Counted from the first letter of the stretch, positions 1-9,835 are shown. The stretch is DNA of 22,539 nt from Hymenopellis radicata (GCA_015501595.1 JADNRX010000786.1:1-22539); one strand, 5' to 3'. Program-made: numbers and translations. The notes: generated from the sequence alone by a model not told the origin.

Positions 1-1
1 G

Positions 2-139
2 CACTCCTTTGCGAAAAAAGTGCAAGTTCCGGGAACAGGGGACGGAGGGGAGCCCAGGCTTATCGTGGAAGCGCTGGTTGTGCGCAAGATGTCGTTAGAG
101 GAGGCGTTTTTGGATTTTGGAGGATTCGCACTTGAGTGA
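2..139 (+). CDS. 3' end of a gene truncated by the window edge
   Basis: Frame 2 is open from the first bases to a TGA at 137-139 and gives about 45 residues ending MSLEEAFLDFGGFALE. The segment just before it, GEPRLIVEALVVRKM, looks like ordinary folded-protein sequence, whereas frame 1 (stop just before it) and frame 3 give arginine- and glycine-rich nonsense. The downstream sequence turns at once into T-rich and AT-rich DNA, as expected for a 3' untranslated region. The family cannot be named from so short a tail. Its reality rests only on reading-frame quality and the change of composition after the stop. Confidence 0.5.
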   Translation, partial: HSFAKKVQVPGTGDGGEPRLIVEALVVRKMSLEEAFLDFGGFALE

Positions 140-300
140 TTTTTCCCCCCCTTTTTTTGCTTTGGGCAGTACAGCGCTACTTCACTTAATTTATAGATGT
201 ACACTTTATACATGTGTTTCTGTACCATCAATGTATTGGACTCTACATTCTTCAAAAAACTTGAAGCCTTTTCTTGTTCCGAGCACTCTGGACGCCGGAG
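140..300. other. Non-coding stretch, probable 3' flank of the left-edge gene
   Basis: Starts with runs of C and T (about 141-160) and continues as AT-rich sequence with no supportable exon. I read it as the 3' flank of the truncated gene at the left edge. No canonical AATAAA is visible. Confidence 0.4.
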
Positions 301-1101
301 GCGTTCGATCTTTGGAATAACACTTCTTGGCTCTTGATCCCAAAGGGGTAAGTCTTGGGATGTGTGTCTACCCTTCCTAAGTAACATTCTCTCCTTAGTC
401 AACGATGTCCTCAACTACGAGATCAAGTATCTGGAGGACAAGCCCTATCAAGACGCGCGCGTGTACCACACATATGTCGATGAGAGAACAAAGGAGCAAC
501 AAGTCCATGTATGAACAACATTGAAACCGATATTGGCGGAGAACGGCGCGCAGAGGCGGATGGGCTCACAGCTGTTGGCGAGAGGAGTTCGATGGCGCTA
601 TACGGATCAGTAAGGACATGGTAAGTCCTCCTTCCCTTCTTCCATTGTTCCTCTCTGTAGTCTTCGTCCTAACTCTATTTTTAGCTTCCAAATGGATTCG
701 TCGAGTCGTACGCGCTTCCGCGGAAATACTATCATCTAACGATTGTCCGGCAACCAACTGCTATGCAGTACGAAGAAACGACGTTCTTGCATCTGTCCGC
801 AGGCCTTCGTTCCTTTCTGATGATGACACGCCACATCCTGCCGCAAGGTGGACGTCATCACGGATACCAGTTTAGGTCTAATTGTTAAACAATTGCACGC
901 GTGTTGGAAATGCGCTCGTCAGACCTTCCTTTACTATATCTGTGAGTTGTCCATATATTCCTCGCGTGAAATGACGGACGCTGATTCGAATCAAGGTGTA
1001 TGATCCATCCTCGTTCCCGAGATGCTATTCATTTGTAATATGTAGTTCAACGAGAATCTCCACGCGCGCCTATCGAAGATATTGGCGCCCGGCGCGGGAT
1101 G
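300..1101 (+). pseudogene. Possible decayed or mis-resolved multi-exon gene
   Basis: Several exon-like blocks bounded by good splice sites lie in one orientation. A block reading FLALDPKG ends at a GTAAGT near 355; after CCTTAG near 402 comes a block including NDVLNYEIKYLEDKPY; GTATGA near 510 follows. A second GTAAGT near 619 and TTTTTAG near 684 lead to LPNGFVESYALPRKYYHLTI. A block KVDVITDTSLGLIVKQLHAC joins across a GTGTAT...TATGTAG intron (about 994-1047) to FNENLHARLSKILAPGAG and a stop at 1099-1101. The blocks do not keep one phase: joining the LPNG block to the KVDV block needs a one-base shift, and triple TGA blocks frame B upstream. Either the gene is broken or introns are mis-placed. 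I considered the UstYa/DUF3328 family but its HxxHC motifs are absent. Function unknown. Confidence 0.35.
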
Positions 1102-1158
1102 ACAGCATTTTCACACAGCATAGATACGCGGGAACTATTCTCTCTCACTCCTTCCACC

Positions 1159-4070
1159 ATGGATGACTACTCGTACGGTATGCCACCGTCGTATTACTCT
1201 CAACCCATGGCGCCCTGGATTCCCATGGACGATTATTCTGTGGACGCGCGGCGTGCGCAGGAAGATCGCTCACTCCCCTGGGATCTAGCATCCTCCACCT
1301 CCACCCAGCTGGATCCATCGCACACCATGGATGCATATCCTTCCCTCCCCATAGGCGCAGCGCGCACGCTAGAATATCCCCCGTTCCCCAGGGATCGACC
1401 ATCCTTCCCGACCACCAATGGCTTCCCGACGGGGGAGCCACCCAACATCGAGCGGGTCGACTCTGACCCCCACTCCGAGGTGGAGGATGTTGAGTCGGAT
1501 CCAGAGGATATGGACCCGGATACAAAGTCGGAACAGGAGCATTACCCACTCCCTGCCGATGCGGAGCGCTGGATATCCATGTCCCCCGCCCAGTTTGACC
1601 GGGAATATCCAGGCGGGAATCCGTTCGTCATCGAGGAGCTCAACTTGGACTCGGAAGAGAAGTCCGAGAGTGCCTCGTATGTCGAGCTTCATGGAGCGCG
1701 CGCGGTTAATCGGATATTCGTCATCTTCTTCGCTGTGAAGGATGCTATCTTCCCTGGGGACTACACAGTGCGCATCACGGACATGCATCGCGAAGTAATC
1801 TGGGGCGTCCTGGCTGATCTTCTCAAGGATGGAAAAATTTGGTTATGGGTTGACGCCGATGAAGAGAAGTGCGCCGATTTGTATTGGGGTAGAGAGTGGG
1901 CTGGAGGATCGGACGCGTCTCTTGAATTCGTGAAACAAAAACTTTCATGCTCGTCACTATGGCTACGAACGCCTCGTATACCCACTTGGTCCAGGTTCTG
2001 GGAGCGAGTATCCAAAGCCTCATTCGCAATGCGAGTTTTAGCAATAACCTGGGCAACATTTACATCTCTGTCTGTCAGAGAAGCGGCTTGGGGGAGGGGC
2101 CGTGCTGATGGGACTCGATGTGGGCTTTTTAGCAATGTAGTATGCCACTGGTATGATATTATCTTGGGGGAGCTCGGCGTAGTCGACCTTCTCGGAGATG
2201 AGGGTCTGCACAGTCACCTCGAAGTCGCATTCGAGGATACCCTTCGATGTCATGGCCATTCATGCTATCCTTCTCCTAGCCAGTACATGAAGGAGCCTCT
2301 GAAGCTCTGGTTATACTTGCTGTCTTTCCTTCGTTCCACGCCCTCAGGCAAAGATTTATCAATGGTATTGTTCGTCGAATCTGATGAAGAGTCGTCTTGT
2401 CAGCAATGTGCCAAACTGTATGTTCTTTTTATTTTTCAAAACATGCCCATCAAGTAACAAGTTTGCATTTAAAGGATTCAACTTTACCGTATCGCCAGTA
2501 ACAATGCTGGTTACTATATCCCCTCGCCATCTCTCCCTTTCCTCAATTATTGGCGGTTATATTTCGACATCGATACGACGGCATGGCTGAGTATTCTTGC
2601 GCTTGGCGCTTCTCGTGGCATGATATCTGCAGCGATCCTCTCAAAGATGGATGACCAGATTCAAATGTGCCTCTACACTGATGAGTTTGATTTCCATTTT
2701 CAGCCTTGGGTGACTAGGCTGCCTGTCCAGATGCGATCTTCGGTCACAGCATGCTCCGAATCCGAGTGGAGAGCAGCAGAGCATGCTGTCCGGGGGGAGA
2801 ATCAACACCAACCGGTTCCTACTTCCCGATGTAATTCAATGGATATCGGATTCGGAGCGTGGATTACTGCCCTTTATCTACTTACGTCGGAGCACTCTTC
2901 TCAGAAGCTGACACCACACAAATACTGGGATGATTGCTACTATGCCATTGCCGGCCGCTGGGCTAGTAATGTATCCGATGGACTGGTGTATCCTACCGCC
3001 ATAGCTGCATCGGTAGAGGCATTCTGCGATGCCACCTCCGAATCGTCGGATGCCTCAACTCATACATGTTGTGAATTCAGATGGGATGAACAGCCACTGG
3101 AGTCTCGACAATGCTATGCCGCTGCCTACCTCCTGCTCCATCCGGAATCACAGGATGTTCCGTTATTGGAACCGCTTTGGCGTCCAATGCCCTATCACCG
3201 TTGTTATAAGTTTGGTCTGAATTCTCCCTGTTTGAGTTGTGAACGATGTCGGAAACTCCCCAAAGCAGAACCCCTTGTTCCTACGACGGTACGTGACACC
3301 ATTGGTCTGATAGCAATGAGTTCATTTTCTTCAGTCGGATGCTACAATTCGGACTGCTGAGAGGATGGATGATATTGTAAGATTGCTTTTTTCTATTCCG
3401 GTTTTTCCTCAATCCCGCGCAGATACCGACGTTAGCAATTGTGCGGCGTAATTCTCCGGTCCCCATCTCAGTATCTCAAGTAAGGACCCCCATTCTCATG
3501 ACCGGTGAAGGTCTGAAATCCACGGCAGAAACCATCAACCTCCGGTCAATCTCGCGCCTCAGCCCTTCCTAAAGATGTTATATTGCCCAAGTTGAAAACC
3601 CACTTTGCGAAACTGCTCGGTATGTATGTTCACGTCTACTGCTTTCATCTCGTACTCAGTAAAATGCAGCCCAGCATGACATCCCAATTCAGTACACCAA
3701 TCTCGGCGAGCCACAGCTTCCTTGGTGCACTCTTCCTCGCATGCTCAAGAACCGGCGTCTTGAGATTGCAGGATGGCCGGAGGATTTACCGCTACCGGAC
3801 GCTGCTGGAAAGCATAACGCGAAAGGGATCATGGGGCTTACCGCGAAGGATGCTAGGCGTCTGCACGAAGCCCTCCCCGGTATTTCGTTTCGCCCAATGG
3901 ACAAGGCGCGCGCTCGACCGAGGGAGGAGGAAAGCGAGGACGATATAAGAAACCGGCCGACGAAGAAGGTAAAAGGAAAGGGAAAGGCTCCGGAGGAGGG
4001 TGAGAAGAAGTTCCGGCTGAGCGAGGTGCAGACGGTGATTCGTGGTATTCATGTCGGAAAGTACACTTAG
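1159..4070 (+). CDS. Unrecognised agaric-type protein of about 887 aa, six exons
   Basis: Proposed exons: 1159-2417, 2475-3288, 3335-3376, 3423-3479, 3529-3619, 3670-4070; all five introns are GT-AG and all phases agree, giving about 887 residues. I chose the ATG at 1159 because its context is CCACCATGG; an in-frame ATG at 1099 would add 20 residues. The N-terminal 130 residues are rich in Pro, Tyr, Ser, Asp and Glu and look disordered. The middle (about 420-690) is a Trp/Tyr/Cys-rich globular region ending with a CxxCxxC (Cys672, 675, 678). Near the C-terminus is a basic patch (KKVKGKGK) that could be a nuclear signal. The last exon contains a GWPEDLPLP...LTAKDARRLHEAL segment of a kind I associate with many uncharacterised agaric proteins. 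Bases 1920-2130 read as an odd Trp- and Arg-rich stretch and may hide an unrecognised intron. No enzyme motif is visible. Confidence 0.6.
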
Positions 4071-5010
4071 CTGATCTACTCGGCAACACTTCCTGAAGTA
4101 GGAAAGATTTTGAGACGGGAGACAAAGCGAGGAATGCAAGTACTATGAGATTGCGATGCCTGTACTTATAGACAATCCAGACCATGATGGTGCTGCTGAT
4201 TTCGAATGAAATCGACCTCAAAGAGTACAATTCCTCGCAATTTTGCACGATACTCTCCACTATGGGCGCAGGTTTCATTAGCTCAAGAACTCAGGAGGCT
4301 CCTTCTCCGACGTCGCCTGCCCTCTAACCCTCAGCATGGCCAAGCAGAAGACTGCGCGTTTCAACGAAGCATTTTATGAAGTTGCCATTGGTGCCTGAAA
4401 TGACGTTTCAGCTCTTGCTTGTAGCCGAGCACCTCTTCGTCTTTTGACGGACATGGGGGACGAAGGCAAAATGGGACGCGTATAGACTTTTACCTTATCA
4501 GTGTCGCATTCAAATCATCACCGGGTCAAGCTCAACGCCGACTTTAAGAAGGCGAAATCCCACAGTTATCAGAAAATGACTGCAGGAGAAAGAGGTCACT
4601 GATGGCGCGGACGAGACGCAATTGCCGCAAAACCCGGTGCCAAGAGCGCTAAACTGAACCCAAGCGCGGTGATTCTATGTCCAAAGTAGGCGAGTAGCGG
4701 TGCCGTGCTCTAGAACGCGCCAGAAAGCGTGTCGAAGCTGTCCTCCTTCAAGGATTGACGAGCACAGGATGTCCTTGAAGCTATAGCATTTTGATTATAG
4801 TAGTAGGGAACATCCCGGAGTATCGACTTCTGTCCGGCCTCCCGGCATTAGGTTCAAATTTGATTCAAACGTCTCTTGCCAAGCAGAATATACTCACTCA
4901 CATTTTTGGTTCCTTAGTCGCGCCATGCACTCTCGGCCTGTTGTATTGACTGCGTGAGACTCAAGCTGTGTCTCGCCCGGCATCTCCTAATGGGGGCTCA
5001 AGCCTCAAGG
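4071..5010. other. Intergenic region without a supportable gene
   Basis: About 940 bases with short ORFs only. An ATG at 4336 starts a 20-residue reading frame (MAKQKTARFNEAF...), and a block after CTGCAG near 4583 reads EKEVTDGADETQLPQNP before a stop, so an old gene relic is possible but not demonstrable. The first copy of a direct repeat (4876-4927) lies here, followed by the promoter of the secreted-protein gene. Confidence 0.4.
4876..4927 (+). repeat. Direct repeat copy A upstream of the secreted-protein gene
   Basis: Begins TTGCCAAG and contains CTCACATTTTTGGT, ending AGTCGCGCCATG. A second copy with the same three blocks in the same order and near-identical spacing occurs at 5882-5932. 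The two bracket the whole small secreted protein gene including its promoter. Confidence 0.7.
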
Positions 5011-5018
5011 TATAAAAG
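5011..5018 (+). promoter_or_regulatory. TATA box of the small secreted protein gene
   Basis: TATAAAAG, 59 bases before the ATG at 5070, followed by a CT-rich leader typical of strongly expressed fungal genes. Confidence 0.65.
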
Positions 5019-5069
5019 CCCTCCCTCCCACCTCTCTTCTTCTTCGAAAACTGATACTCTTCTTTCAAA

Positions 5070-5714
5070 ATGTTCCTTTCATCCATCGTTGCTCTTTCCA
5101 TCGCTGCTTTCTCTCCTTTGGCGGCGCGTGGGTCCAGCTGCTCGCCCAACTTTGAGGGCGCGGATCTCCGCGTCGTTGACTCGATTTCCTCCTTGCAACT
5201 CGGTTCTTCCCCTTCCAATGATCCCATCGACCCCAGGAAGTTTGCCTTCTTCAAAGGTCTTAATGACGGCCCCGACTGGCAGATCCGGCAGACTGGTGAG
5301 CCCGTCGTTGGCTCCATCATCACGTATATCTCTCTCCATCCTCTCATTCCTTCTTGCGTTCTCATCTTTGATACGTAGGGATGTTGCCAACACCAACCTC
5401 GCTGTCTCTGCCCTTGTTGACGGCAGAATCCTCCTCGACGAGGCCTCTGACAGCGCCCCGTTGGTATCTTCCCATACATTTTCCCGGTCAGTAGCACTAA
5501 CAAGTTGTATAGTGACCAGATCTGGACCATTGAGTGTGACACTTGCTCTACTGGTATTTCGGGAATCCACGGCAACTTGAAAGTCGCCTCTCAGTGCATC
5601 TTCCGTTCGCCTGCTCTCAACGGCGGATGCGTCGCTGGTGGAACTGCTGTCAACAGCCCCGCCTCTGTCACCAACAGCGGTGCTTGCGCGAAACTCGACG
5701 TCTTTGCCTTCTGA
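5070..5714 (+). CDS. Small secreted six-cysteine protein
   Basis: Exons 5070-5323, 5379-5459 and 5513-5714 give 178 residues. The first intron is GTATAT...ACGTAG. The second is best read as GTTGGT...GTATAG, with a CTAAC branch site near its 3' end, because this keeps phase and yields SAPDQIWTIECDTC; the alternative donor GTATCT four bases on would break the frame with that acceptor. Residues 1 to about 20 form a clear signal peptide (MFLSSIVALSIAAF then SPLAARG). The mature part has six cysteines (24, 120, 123, 140, 151, 170), enough for three disulfides, and no transmembrane segment. It resembles the general pattern of basidiomycete small secreted proteins of about 150-180 residues with a WQIRQTG...DQIW...C core, but I cannot assign a Pfam family. 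It acts outside the cell; function unknown. A strong TATA box and CT-rich leader suggest high inducible expression. Confidence 0.8.
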
Positions 5715-5881
5715 GATTTGGATGAAGCACGCTCGAGTTGATGATAAGTAGATGTTGATGATAGATGTTTGAATTGGGGCGGTTTTAAGCATGGACTTTA
5801 CTATTTTACGAGCGTCGTCGTCGAGTGGTTTTATATATCGGTGTGTGCACGCCAACAACGGGCTGAAACTAGGCAAGATTT

Positions 5882-5932
5882 TTGCCAAGTACTACGCACT
5901 GCTCACATTTTTGGTCGCTGAGTCGCGCCATG
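5882..5932 (+). repeat. Direct repeat copy B downstream of the secreted-protein gene
   Basis: Starts TTGCCAAG, contains CTCACATTTTTGGT and ends AGTCGCGCCATG, like copy A at 4876-4927. About three quarters of positions agree with one single-base gap. Sequence beyond each copy is not similar, so this is a short duplication and not a tandem gene copy. Confidence 0.7.
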
Positions 5933-6917
5933 TCAGGATCAGCCAAGAACGCAATTAACGCAGTGACTGTGGATCCATGGCTGTATATTTTCTCTGGCGT
6001 TGCTCGCACCGCAAGCCAATGTGGTACATTACTTATTGGAGGAACAACTCTTTTCTTACCGACACTGATGAGGTCTACTGCGACGGCTGCAGACACGGGC
6101 CTGGAACAGAGAAAGAAGGACGAGGCTTGAACGTGCCAGCGAGTCAGTTGCGTGTCGATACTGTATGCCTTACCCATCATCTGTAACCTGCGCATTGATC
6201 TTTGCGACTGAGATACATAGTTGCTATTCAATGGTCGCGACAGCCAACTCATTCACCGACAGTTTGAATCACAAGTAGATGATGATTGAACACGAAATAG
6301 AGAGACGCGCAAACTGAACACACTGAATAGGACGTAGCCAGATACTAGAATACAAACGAGATCTAAATAGCAGAGAAACAAAATAATAGACTACCCCAAA
6401 CCAACTTGTACACAAGGAACAACAGGAGAAACCCGAGACACCAACATCTAGCCGCCACCACACAAACCACACAAGTTCACGTACCGAATCCAGTATCGCA
6501 TCCGACCGGCTAGGGACATTGTCATCCAACCGTTACTGGAGTTGTACACCGTACAGTGTACTAAGAACAAACGACGGCGCCGACACCCAGCCAGCGTTGG
6601 GAACATTGTCATCCAACAGAAACTGACTCGGGGGGTTGGGGACATTGTCGTCCAACCCAAGGTGCGGGGTGTCGGGCCACGGGAAGAGAAACGGGAGACT
6701 GCCGGTATACAAGTGGTAGTGCTTACTGCCCCCTACCGCGTCATGCATCCGTTCCTGATCCTGTCGTCAAAGTCGATGTGTGGAAAAGTGTGGGAGGGAT
6801 AGGTATGTTGAAACGTGGTTCCGTGGGTCCTCCTGAATGTGTCGAAGTCGAGAGATTGAAGAAGAAGAAGATCGCGTCGTGAAAGGGTATGTCGGAAATG
6901 AATTATAATTCATCCTC
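5933..6917. other. Intergenic region with palindromic repeats only
   Basis: No gene model can be supported. Two overlapping short frames at about 5930-6190 lack splice or family support. The stretch 6513-6658 holds three copies of a palindromic element, listed separately. Confidence 0.4.
6513..6658. repeat. Three copies of a palindromic repeat with core GACATTGTC
   Basis: Copies at 6513-6530, 6597-6617 and 6635-6658 share [G/A]ACATTGTC[A/G]TCCAAC. The best copy is an almost perfect dyad: GTTGG and CCAAC as outer arms, GACA and TGTC as inner arms around a single central T. Spacing between copies is irregular (about 80 and 40 bases). On the complementary strand the unit reads as LDDNVP or WxTMSP, which I take to be incidental translation of a non-coding dispersed repeat. 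Confidence 0.7.
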
Positions 6918-8045
6918 CTAGGATGACTCGCAGTCGCCCTCCTCTCCAGAGTCGCTGCCTTCCTCTGATCCGCTGCCTTCGTCCTCCCCTGATCCGTTGC
7001 CTTCGTCCTCCTCTGATCCACTGCCTTCGTCCTCCTCGCCAGAATGCCCCTCCTCGCCAGCATCCTCCTCGTCCGAGCTGTTGTACTCCCCTTCCGACCC
7101 GCTACTCTGACCTCCACTCTTCCGACTACGGGTTGGAGGAGGCGTAGGAGGAGGGGAAGGCAGATTGGCCATCTCAGCTTGACAGCGTTCAATGTCGGCT
7201 TCCCGCTTTTGGTGCGCGACCAAGAGCTGTATCGCTTTCACAACAAGCGGTGAAAAAGGTGTGGATAACTGTTCCCTCAACCAATTCGCCTCCTGGAGTA
7301 TGTCAACGTGAAACTGGGCAGAAACGACGTCGAGGATCTGCAGGAGTTGGCAGACATTGTGGTCCTCGAGCGATTTGATGTGGAACTGAAGTTCGGCGAT
7401 TGCCATTTCCCGGCCTTCGACTTGAGCACGAAGGTACGCAGGCGAATTGGTCTGAAAGAAATGTCAGCGATGACACCCAAATATCAGACGAATAACGTAC
7501 ACCAATACCGCCGTTCTCCCAGTCACTAATGCGACGCGACAAGTACGTGTTGTTTAATGCCAAGGCAGATTTCTCTCCTTCGAGAGTGAAATTCTTCAGC
7601 CTCTCAGCGCGGAGTTCCGCCTCGAGCTGTTCAGCGCGCTTTTCAGCACGGATAGAGCGGTCCATGGAGTCTACAGTCTGCTGTGCGACGTCTTCGTCGC
7701 GAGACTGCTGGAATAAGCGCATTTGGCGGTCCTTCCCGCTGATCGTGCTATCTCTATTCCAGACTTCCTGCGCAAGCTCCTGTGTTTTGTCCCGAACGGT
7801 GCTATCGACGATAAGAGCTATGTCGCGGGTCTGTTTCCAAAGCGTGGCCGCGACATTGTCACGGTCGGCTTCAACACGAGCAAGCGCTGTCCTTAAGTCA
7901 GCGAGTTCAGCGGGGTCGGAGGGGATCTGATACAGCTTGAGAACAGGTTACGTATTGCAAGACAGACACGTACTGAGTCTTGTGGGCGATATACAAGACG
8001 GATAAAGATGGAGACAAGTAGAGCAAAGATGATGAGGCTGAGCAT
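6918..8045 (-). CDS. Membrane-anchored coiled-coil protein with acidic repeat tail
   Basis: Exons (minus strand) 8045-7974, 7926-7501 and 7451-6918 give 343 residues; both introns begin GTACGT, end in CAG and are phase 0. Residues 2-19 (LSLIIFALLVSIFIRLVY) form one hydrophobic segment at the very N-terminus, so the protein is probably a single-pass type with the bulk on one side of a membrane, or carries an uncleaved signal anchor. Residues 25 to about 165 are Glu/Arg/Ala/Leu-rich with heptad character (RAEKRAEQLEAELRAERL) and should form a long coiled coil; a second helical stretch follows to about 260. A Pro-rich hinge (LPSPPPTPPPTRSR, about 263-275) leads to a Ser/Gly/Asp/Glu tail to residue 343 containing an eight-residue tandem repeat. 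No catalytic domain. Probably structural or tethering; the membrane is not identifiable. Confidence 0.8.
6945..7040 (-). repeat. 24-bp tandem repeat encoding EEDEGSGS-like units
   Basis: TGATCC recurs at 6966, 6990 and 7014, a 24-base period, with flanking partial units. In the gene's frame the repeat encodes EEDEGSGS, EEDEGNGS and GEDEGSGS. In-frame period and conserved frame suggest length variation between strains is tolerated. Confidence 0.7.
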
Positions 8046-8513
8046 TGTTGGTTATCGAGTTCGATGGCCTTTCCCAACATTCATCCTCGCTTTTATATGA
8101 CCAGTAGCTGTACTTTGTTAGGTCCATTTTTGGGGGGGTCCAAGAGGTGCAAAGGCCTGCTTAGAAAGTAGCAAAGAGGCAGTCAAAGTGCTGTCTTGGC
8201 GGTCACTTTGGCCGTTATGATCAAAGCGGTTCACGTGACTCCGGCCCTTGTTCCCAAGTCGTCCAAGTTTGTTTTCCGTCGCGACCATCCTCTGTTGCCC
8301 AGGCTTATTGGATCATTTCATTTCCGAATCTCAACTCAATCAATTGCCAAAGTCCTCGACTATTAATCCAACATTGATCAAATGTCCGCGCTCGTAGACG
8401 TATTGTATGTCGATTATGTACCTGTTTATTTCTTGCCACTCCTGCTTTTCACCTTGCGGTACACGCGCTATTCAATACAGAAACAATCTGTGAATACACT
8501 TCGGGTATCTATT
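8046..8513. other. Intergenic promoter region
   Basis: Lies upstream of the coiled-coil gene and downstream of the 3' end of the minus-strand seven-helix gene. It holds the TATA box at 8090-8097, a G7 run near 8132 and a CACGTG E-box at 8232-8237 that could serve a basic helix-loop-helix regulator. A 71-codon plus-strand frame at 8382 runs into the neighbouring gene's 3' end and is not supported. Confidence 0.4.
8090..8097 (-). promoter_or_regulatory. TATA box of the coiled-coil gene
   Basis: TATAAAAG on the minus strand, 45 bases before the ATG at 8045. Confidence 0.6.
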
Positions 8514-9785
8514 TTACTTCACGTCGTCTGTACTAGCAGGAGCCCTCTGTACAGAGAATATCGAGTAACTCTTCGACGGCGAAACATGCATGTCTGATAG
8601 CATATATTCCTGTCGTGTTTGCGATACCTGCTGGACGGTCGAAGAGCTCCCTTGAACACTTGGCCGCTGACGCCGCTTGTGGACGCGCAAAATGATCATT
8701 TCGGAAGTGATGCACTGAGAGGACGTGAACACGAGCAAGGATTACGAGGAGAAGTATTCCGCATACCTGGACTTGCGGATAAAGGAATAGCATCACGTTG
8801 TAGGCCGGATGGTGAAGGCCAAAGAGAATCACGAAAGCGAGAGTAAGGAGCGTATACACAGCGGCACTTTCGATAATCATGGCAGCGATCTGTGTGTACA
8901 CGGTTGCGTGGTGCACACCGAGGTATTTCCGCGCTCGCGTGCGGGCGGACAAAAGACGCCCCATGATGAGTGCTGTGAGGACGACATTGAGTACCAATGA
9001 CAATACCCAGAATATGAGCAATCCATCTGCTATAGGCGAATGCATAGCGAGCGCGCGAATGTCTTCCGCTACGGCAATAGTTCTAATGACAGAGAAGACT
9101 ATGGGGACATTAGCACGAGGATTGAAGAGTCGGAGAAGGCAACAGACCTATCGCGGTAGTCAGCATTAAGATGGGCACGACGATGACGCGCCAATTGTTC
9201 TCCCAGATGAGAAATGCACGATGGATCTAGATACATTTAGCAAGACTCCGAAAGGAAGGGAATCGTACTCTACGTACAACCAAAGAATCCACAAAGAATG
9301 TCAAAAGTATCAAGGTTGCATCGCCTGCGAGATGCATAGGAAGCCTAAAGCCGGACCCTAAGAAGATCCCAGGTCCTATAAAACCATTGAAAATCAGATC
9401 ATCCAATACACGAAGTAGAAGACCCACCCGCCGTAAATCCGCGAAACTCGATCCATCCCATTGCGCCATACTTGACATTCGTCCCATAGTTGACGCTAGC
9501 AAGGGCCAGAAGGATCGTTATATAGGTTTGCGTGAACCACGAGACTTTGGCAGCCCGGAGAAGATAGTAGGTGCACATGAAATACACCATGAGATGGAGG
9601 CCTACAAAGCTACTAAGTCATTTAGTGAGTCATGACGGCAGCAGGAACATACCAAACGCTATACCACCGAGATGAAGACCAGCATACACAACCTCTTCTT
9701 GATAGAGCTCTGTGGCTGAAGCATTTGTTGTTGCGTACTGGGCCAATTCCGAAGGCGCAATTGGTAGGGGCGGGGGCGGGGCCAT
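8514..9785 (-). CDS. Seven-helix membrane protein, paralogue 1
   Basis: Exons (minus) 9785-9653, 9601-9428, 9375-9278, 9226-9148, 9098-8767 and 8714-8514 give 338 residues; introns are 49-52 bases, GT-AG. Exons 2-5 (174, 98, 79, 332 bases) have exactly the lengths and phases of those in the + strand paralogue at 11797-13127, strong mutual support for both models. The start ATG at 9785 opens MAPPPPLPIAPSEL. Hydrophobic segments: around AGLHLGGIAFGLHLMVYF, the TYITILLALASVNYG region, LAGDATLILLTFFVDSL, WRVIVVPILMLTTAIV, LLIFWVLSLVLNVVLTALI, IAAMIIESAAVYTLLTLAF and a seventh ending with VQCITSEMIILRV. The tail of about 50 residues is Ser/Gln-rich. It belongs to a large uncharacterised agaric family with an HxGGxAxG motif in the first helix and a GPCR-like topology; whether it is a receptor is unknown. 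Confidence 0.85.
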
Positions 9786-9835
9786 TTCAAAATGAAGGAC
9801 GGACAACCTGCCAGGGCAAGGACTCACCTGCCGTG

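Noticed and set aside
300..1101. UstYa/DUF3328 family idea for the exon-like blocks
   Set aside because: The diagnostic HxxHC motifs are not present in any frame of the blocks.
4336..4398. MAKQKTAR reading frame reminiscent of a histone H3 tail
   Set aside because: Only 20 codons, the match is not the H3 order of residues, and nothing downstream resembles a histone fold.
4851..4862. GGTTCAAAT resembling a tRNA B box
   Set aside because: No A box at the right distance and no cloverleaf can be folded around it.
5079..5888. 269-codon minus-strand ORF over the secreted-protein gene
   Set aside because: The plus strand has a signal peptide, in-phase introns, TATA box and cysteine pattern; the antisense frame also crosses the plus-strand introns and has no recognisable feature.
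5882..6190. Overlapping small plus-strand ORFs after the second direct repeat
   Set aside because: Two frames are open at once, neither has splice or family support, and the ATG of one lies inside the repeat.
6513..6658. Three similar repeats considered as a CRISPR array
   Set aside because: Spacing is irregular, units are diverged and palindromic, only three copies exist, and the context is a eukaryotic genome.
7529..7930. 133-codon plus-strand ORF, Ser/Arg-rich
   Set aside because: Antisense shadow of the coiled-coil exon; its composition mirrors the Glu/Ala/Arg codons on the other strand.
8382..8597. 71-codon plus-strand ORF starting with a true ATG
   Set aside because: It overlaps the last exon of the well-supported minus-strand seven-helix gene and has no splice or family support.
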